Below, piece after piece: positions 60,353 through 64,000 of a stretch of DNA of 64,000 nucleotides. The stretch lies in assembly GCA_036378535.1 (NCBI GenBank), contig DASUWH010000043.1:18287-82286 (forward strand), read 5' to 3'. Source of the stretch: Gp1-AA122 sp036378535. GTDB taxonomy: Bacteria > Acidobacteriota > Terriglobia > Terriglobales > Acidobacteriaceae. Below the pieces are notes generated by a model. The model was not told the DNA's origin and made no database searches. It worked only from the letters and a program-made list of their open reading frames with translations. Position 1 is the stretch's first letter; every line of letters begins with the position of its first letter. The position numbers and the translations under genes were made by a program.

Positions 60353-62518
60353 GTGTCGGCGAACACTTCCCGTAATTCCGCGCAAATCAGGCTTTATCTC
60401 CTGGGCGGCATTCTGCTGTTGTGGTTCGTGGCTATTGTATTGCGCCTAGTCGATCTGCAGATTTTCCAATATGGCGAATTTGAAACCCGGGCTCAGCACC
60501 AGCAGCAGCGAACAGTGGAGATTTCCGGCAAGCGCGGAGTCATCTATGATCGCGACGGCCATGAACTGGCTATGTCGATCAATGTAGACTCTGGGTTCGC
60601 AGTTCCTTCGGAAGTTCCTGACTTAGCAACCAGCATCTCGCTCATCACGCGCATCACACGCGAAGACCCGCGGGACATCCTCGCCAAGTGTAAGGCGTCG
60701 CGCTCGTTCTGCTGGGTAGCGCGCAAGGCAGATGCGGAAACCGCCGAGCGCATCAAGTCGCTCAACCTCAAAGGTATCTACTTCGAGAAAGAATCCAAGC
60801 GCTTTTATCCCAAGCGCGAACTGGCCGCGCAGGTTCTCGGGTATGTCGGAATGGATGACGAAGGCCTAAGCGGAATCGAGCGTGAATACGACGACCGTTT
60901 GCAGGGCAAGCCTGGGCGGATTCTGATCCAGGTAGATGCGCGGCGCAAAAATTTCAACCGCGTCGAAAAGCCGCCGGATCCCGGCGAGAACGTTGTTCTT
61001 ACCGTTGACCAGAATATTCAGTACATCGCCGAAAAAGAATTGGACGCGGGCATGCAACAGACCCACGCCGCAGCGGGCACGGTAATCATCGAAAACCCGC
61101 GAACCGGTGAAATTCTGGCATTGGCCAATCGGCCCACATTCAATCCCAATCTATCGCGGCATATCAGGCCCGAATCGCTGGAAGATCGCGCGGTCAGCGA
61201 TGTCTACGAACCCGGGTCGACGTTTAAGTTGGTAACGCTTTCGGCGGCGCTGGACGAGCACTTAACCAATCCGAATGACCTGGTCGATTGTCAGATGGGA
61301 TCGATTGTTATCAATGGCCGGCGAATTCATGACTGGAAGCCGTTCGGAGTGTTGTCGGTGGCGGACGTGCTGGCGCATTCCAGCGACGTGGGCGCGATCA
61401 AGGTAGCGCTCCGGTTGGGAGACGAGCGCCTCTACAAATATATTCGCGCCTACGGATTCGGCCAGCAGACCGGTATCGAACTGCCCGCAGAAACTCGCGG
61501 CTTAGCGAAGCCTCTGAGCCGCTGGTCCAAAGTCTCAATCGGCGCCATCGCGATGGGGCAGGAAATTGGCGTCTCCCCCGTGCAATTGGTGGCCATGGTT
61601 TCCACCATTGCAAACGATGGTGTGTGGGTTGCGCCGCGCATCGTTGCTACGACAACGCAGCCGCGGAGCATGCCGCAGACAGTGGTGTTTCAGCCGCAGT
61701 CGCAAAAACGAGTACTGTCGCCGCTCACCGCAGCCCAGATGAAACAAATGATGCAGGGAGTCGTGCTGCACGGGACCGGGCAGAAGACGATTCTTGCCGG
61801 TTACAGTTCGGGCGGAAAAAGCGGAACAGCACAAAAAGTGGATCCCGCCACCGGAACCTATTCACGAAGCAAGTACATTGCCTCATTTGCCGGATTCGCG
61901 CCGGTGAACAATCCCGTGATTACGCTCGCCGTGATCCTTGATTCGCCAGTTGGCGCGCATCACGGCGGCGAAGTGGCTGGCCCGGTCTTTCAAAAAATAG
62001 CGCAGCAGGTGCTCGAGTATCTCCACACCCCGCATGACGTTGAGTTCCCCAAGAGCCGGGAATTGCTCCTTGCGGCACAGCACGTAAAGAAAGAGGACCT
62101 GGAAGAAGGCTCGCCCGATCACCTGGGCGACACGCTAGAAGCGAACTCTGCCAGTGAAAAACGTCCTCTGCCGACATCCCAAGCACCGAACCCGCCCACA
62201 CCAACCAATGTAATTCCGGCAAGCTTGACCAGAATGGAATCGACCGGCCCCAGCGAAGCACCGTCGAAACCTAACGCAGCGCCAGCACCATCAGTGGCGG
62301 AAAAGACCATGAGCGGCACGGTCGTACTCGACGTAGAACAGGGCGGGATCATCGTACCCTCGTTTCTCGGGAAGACTTTTCGAGGTGCTATCGAGGAAGC
62401 AGAGTCAAGCGGTCTCGAGCTGGACGTCGTCGGCAGTGGTATTGCGCGCGACCAATCGCCGGCAGCGGGAGCCCACGTCGGTGCCGGAACTACGGTTGTG
62501 GTCAAGTTCGAGCGCTAA
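60353..62518 (+). CDS. ftsI: Peptidoglycan transpeptidase FtsI (PBP3) with C-terminal PASTA domain
   Basis: 721 residues from GTG 60353; the open frame runs back to 60293, but that part is the double-hairpin element, so it is not used. Membrane helix (LYLLGGILLLWFVAIVLRLVDL, in part) near 14-35, dimerisation domain with GKRGVIYDRDGHELAMS, then the transpeptidase: PGSTFK with nucleophile Ser near 289, SSD in LAHSSDVGAIKV, and KSGTA near residue 487. A Pro/Ser/Thr-rich linker (about 590-645) leads to a PASTA domain (VPSFLGKTFRGAIEEAESSG, in part). PASTA in a division transpeptidase is typical of several phyla, including Acidobacteria. Acts in septal cross-linking. Confidence 0.95.
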   Translation: MSANTSRNSAQIRLYLLGGILLLWFVAIVLRLVDLQIFQYGEFETRAQHQQQRTVEISGKRGVIYDRDGHELAMSINVDSGFAVPSEVPDLATSISLITRITREDPRDILAKCKASRSFCWVARKADAETAERIKSLNLKGIYFEKESKRFYPKRELAAQVLGYVGMDDEGLSGIEREYDDRLQGKPGRILIQVDARRKNFNRVEKPPDPGENVVLTVDQNIQYIAEKELDAGMQQTHAAAGTVIIENPRTGEILALANRPTFNPNLSRHIRPESLEDRAVSDVYEPGSTFKLVTLSAALDEHLTNPNDLVDCQMGSIVINGRRIHDWKPFGVLSVADVLAHSSDVGAIKVALRLGDERLYKYIRAYGFGQQTGIELPAETRGLAKPLSRWSKVSIGAIAMGQEIGVSPVQLVAMVSTIANDGVWVAPRIVATTTQPRSMPQTVVFQPQSQKRVLSPLTAAQMKQMMQGVVLHGTGQKTILAGYSSGGKSGTAQKVDPATGTYSRSKYIASFAGFAPVNNPVITLAVILDSPVGAHHGGEVAGPVFQKIAQQVLEYLHTPHDVEFPKSRELLLAAQHVKKEDLEEGSPDHLGDTLEANSASEKRPLPTSQAPNPPTPTNVIPASLTRMESTGPSEAPSKPNAAPAPSVAEKTMSGTVVLDVEQGGIIVPSFLGKTFRGAIEEAESSGLELDVVGSGIARDQSPAAGAHVGAGTTVVVKFER

Positions 62519-62633
62519 CAGGTGTCGAGGCGGCCGACCGAAGTCCTAACAAACACTCGCCGCCGGATGGCAATTTTCAAACTAAATCAATGCTGGTCGA
62601 CGCCCGGTGGAAGCCAACCACATCCTCAACGAC

Positions 62634-62673
62634 GGGCGCGTAGCTCAAGTGGCAGAACAACCGACTCTTATCC
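62634..62673 (+). pseudogene. tRNA-Lys 5' fragment
   Basis: GGGCGCGTAGCTCAAGTGGC and on to ACTCTTA match the first 37 or so bases of the intact tRNA-Lys at 63925, with three changes, then diverge at the anticodon loop. No T arm or CCA end follows. A remnant, not a working tRNA. Confidence 0.8.
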
Positions 62674-62701
62674 GCGTGCCAACCTAATTCGCGGTTTTTT
62701 T
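62672..62701 (+). terminator. Rho-independent terminator after ftsI
   Basis: CCGCG (62672-62676) pairs with CGCGG (62690-62694), followed by seven T. Short stem with a 13-base loop; it adjoins the tRNA-Lys remnant. It may end the mraZ-ftsI transcript. Confidence 0.6.
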
Positions 62702-62740
62702 GCGCAATTTACGTTGTTTGCCTGCTAGTTGGCTACGGCG

Positions 62741-63261
62741 CTATCGCGATTTTAGGCCAACGTAGGAAAGGCAATCCATTGGCGTCTGTGACGGCGTTCG
62801 GTAGCGGACCGAGACTAAGCGCGATCGAGAGGATTCGAGTTTACGTCGAAAAGCTCTTGAGGTGGCAACCGTTAATTTGAGCTCATCTAGTGATACGCGA
62901 AGTTTCTTAATTATCACGAGTTGCATGTCCATCGCCGAATGAACGTCAGCAGTGGTTTCTAGCCAACGGTGGGGGGGTATCTCTCGGCCAGAATGTTTCG
63001 GTGAGACGGAAAACCCAATAGTGGCCTGTAGGTCGTCACCTTCTTTCACGATCAGAGTGCGTCCAGGAGCAGGTAAACTTGCCATAGCACTCGCCACATG
63101 TATGCGTGGCAATTCCGCCGGCCGTCGAAAAGCTGCTGAACATAAGCCGCAGACGCTTGATTGTGGACAGAAGAAGAAGAAGCCTGAGACAAACATGGCA
63201 ACCCGAAACAGAGACTGAGGAAAATGGTGGACGTCAGCACTCGATGCGTGCTCATTATCAA
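62741..63261 (-). pseudogene. Possible remnant of a secreted protein (frameshifted)
   Basis: From 63255 leftwards on the minus strand a start reads MSTHRVLTSTIFLSLCFGLP and then CLSQA, a good signal peptide, followed by about 25 residues (QASAAYVQQLFDG). The sense then seems to move to another frame (RIHVASAMASLPAPGRTLIV). No family was recognised. I take it as a decayed secreted protein, with low confidence; it could be chance. Confidence 0.3.
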
Positions 63262-63308
63262 CCCGTCTTAAACAGATCTTGTGGCCATTGAAAGAAACAG
63301 GATGAATG

Positions 63309-63488
63309 TTAGGCTGCAGTTCTGAGTTTCTGTTTGAGTATTTTGCCGGCGCTGTTCTTTGGCAGGGCTTGTACCACGACAATAGAGGTCGGCATCAGGT
63401 GCGATGGCATGTTTTTCTTACAAAAATTGTGCAGTGTCTCTTGCAGATGGCAGCAATCGGGCGTGAGCGGAACTGCAAATACCTTGAA
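63309..63488 (-). pseudogene. C-terminal fragment of an AMP-binding acyl-CoA synthetase/ligase
   Basis: A 59-residue tail ending in TAA at 63309. It contains LQETLHNFCKKNMPSHLMPT and VVVQALPKNSAGKILKQKLR, the hallmark end of AMP-binding enzymes (catalytic Lys in KNSAGKIL). The frame is closed upstream by a stop next to the first residue; no start or N-terminal domain is present. Upstream minus-strand sequence (63490-63670) is open in another frame and ends like EIDAWLQG, unrelated. So this is debris from a once complete ligase. Confidence 0.75.
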
Positions 63489-63924
63489 GCCAAGCGTCTA
63501 TTTCTTTTGAAAAGGCAAAGACAGGGACGCGAGGCCCTGATCTGTTGTGCATGATTACCTGACCAATGACCGTCACACCACGAAAGATGTGGAGTGTCAC
63601 TGGAAATTGCGTCTTGCCGAATACTTCTCTCAACTGAAGACGGGCCATGCCGATCACCGGGCCCAAGACCATTGCAACCTCTCATCGGTAGCAGATCATC
63701 GCGCCGGCCGACTTGCAGAATGCAACTTGCAAGCTGGAAATCCCCCAGCAAGAAGAGCGCAACTTGCTGCGGAACTCAGAAGCGATCAATGCACGGGCAA
63801 AGTTCGGGCATGATTGCACAAAAAGCAGGCAAAGCGCTGATTTCGACATCTCCGTCGAAGCGCGGCCCGCTCTCTCCAACTGATTGTGTACAATGGGTCA
63901 GGTCCGATTTTTGCCTTCCGACAC

Positions 63925-64000
<76 letters not shown>

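Noticed and set aside
62741..63382. 213-codon minus-strand open frame
   Set aside because: Amino-acid composition looks random, and a better signal-peptide start lies in another frame over the same DNA; treated as a decayed region.

Overview
The window looks like chromosomal DNA from an acidobacterium of the Terriglobia (Koribacter/Terriglobales-like) group. Supporting signs are the Oar-type TonB-dependent receptors with an N-terminal carboxypeptidase-regulatory domain, a VWFA-related protein of the acidobacterial type, a small conserved ORF between rsmH and ftsL, and many short dispersed palindromes of a style common in that phylum. The assignment rests on protein-family recognition, not on a search.

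Layout. (1) 1-7342: two tandem, nearly identical-N-terminus outer-membrane receptors and a secreted glycosidase-like protein, all on the minus strand. (2) 7931-8709: a selenocysteine tRNA and a 1-Cys peroxiredoxin. (3) 9070-17778: a compatible-solute and glucan block: amylomaltase, a membrane-sensor/trehalose-6-phosphate synthase fusion, a HAD phosphatase, trehalose synthase, a GT-A glycosyltransferase and an MscS-type channel. (4) 17917-25963: PhzF, a single-domain response regulator, P5C dehydrogenase, a Spy/CpxP-like secreted protein, a PilZ/degenerate-response-regulator pair, a GAF-Sel1 membrane protein and an Smr protein. (5) 26072-39360: mixed housekeeping and envelope genes (DUF2207/LemA, MetX-like hydrolase, VWA, SYLF, Tag, MBL-rhodanese, two EamA exporters, MOSC plus class III aminotransferase, Crp). 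(6) 39440-42776: HtrA protease plus a BlaR1/BlaI-type sensor-repressor pair sharing a palindromic operator. (7) 42992-44354: DAHP synthase preceded by what reads as a complete aromatic-amino-acid transcription attenuator. (8) 44399-57352: DoxX, a very large hybrid histidine kinase, an aminotransferase, hydrolases, an M24 peptidase, small proteins and a diheme cytochrome c. (9) 57763-62518: the start of the dcw cell-division cluster (mraZ operator, mraZ, rsmH, small ORF, ftsL, ftsI). (10) 62519-64000: gene debris bounded by a tRNA-Lys remnant and an intact tRNA-Lys.

The strongest unusual observations are: the aroF attenuator, with a leader peptide carrying seven Phe/Tyr/Trp in ten residues, a pause hairpin, a mutually exclusive antiterminator and an intrinsic terminator; an in-frame dispersed repeat inside the rsmH coding sequence; the sensor-OtsA fusion; the candidate BlaI-HtrA regulon; and the abrupt end of the dcw cluster in a decayed region. 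No CRISPR array, intact transposase or phage gene was seen.
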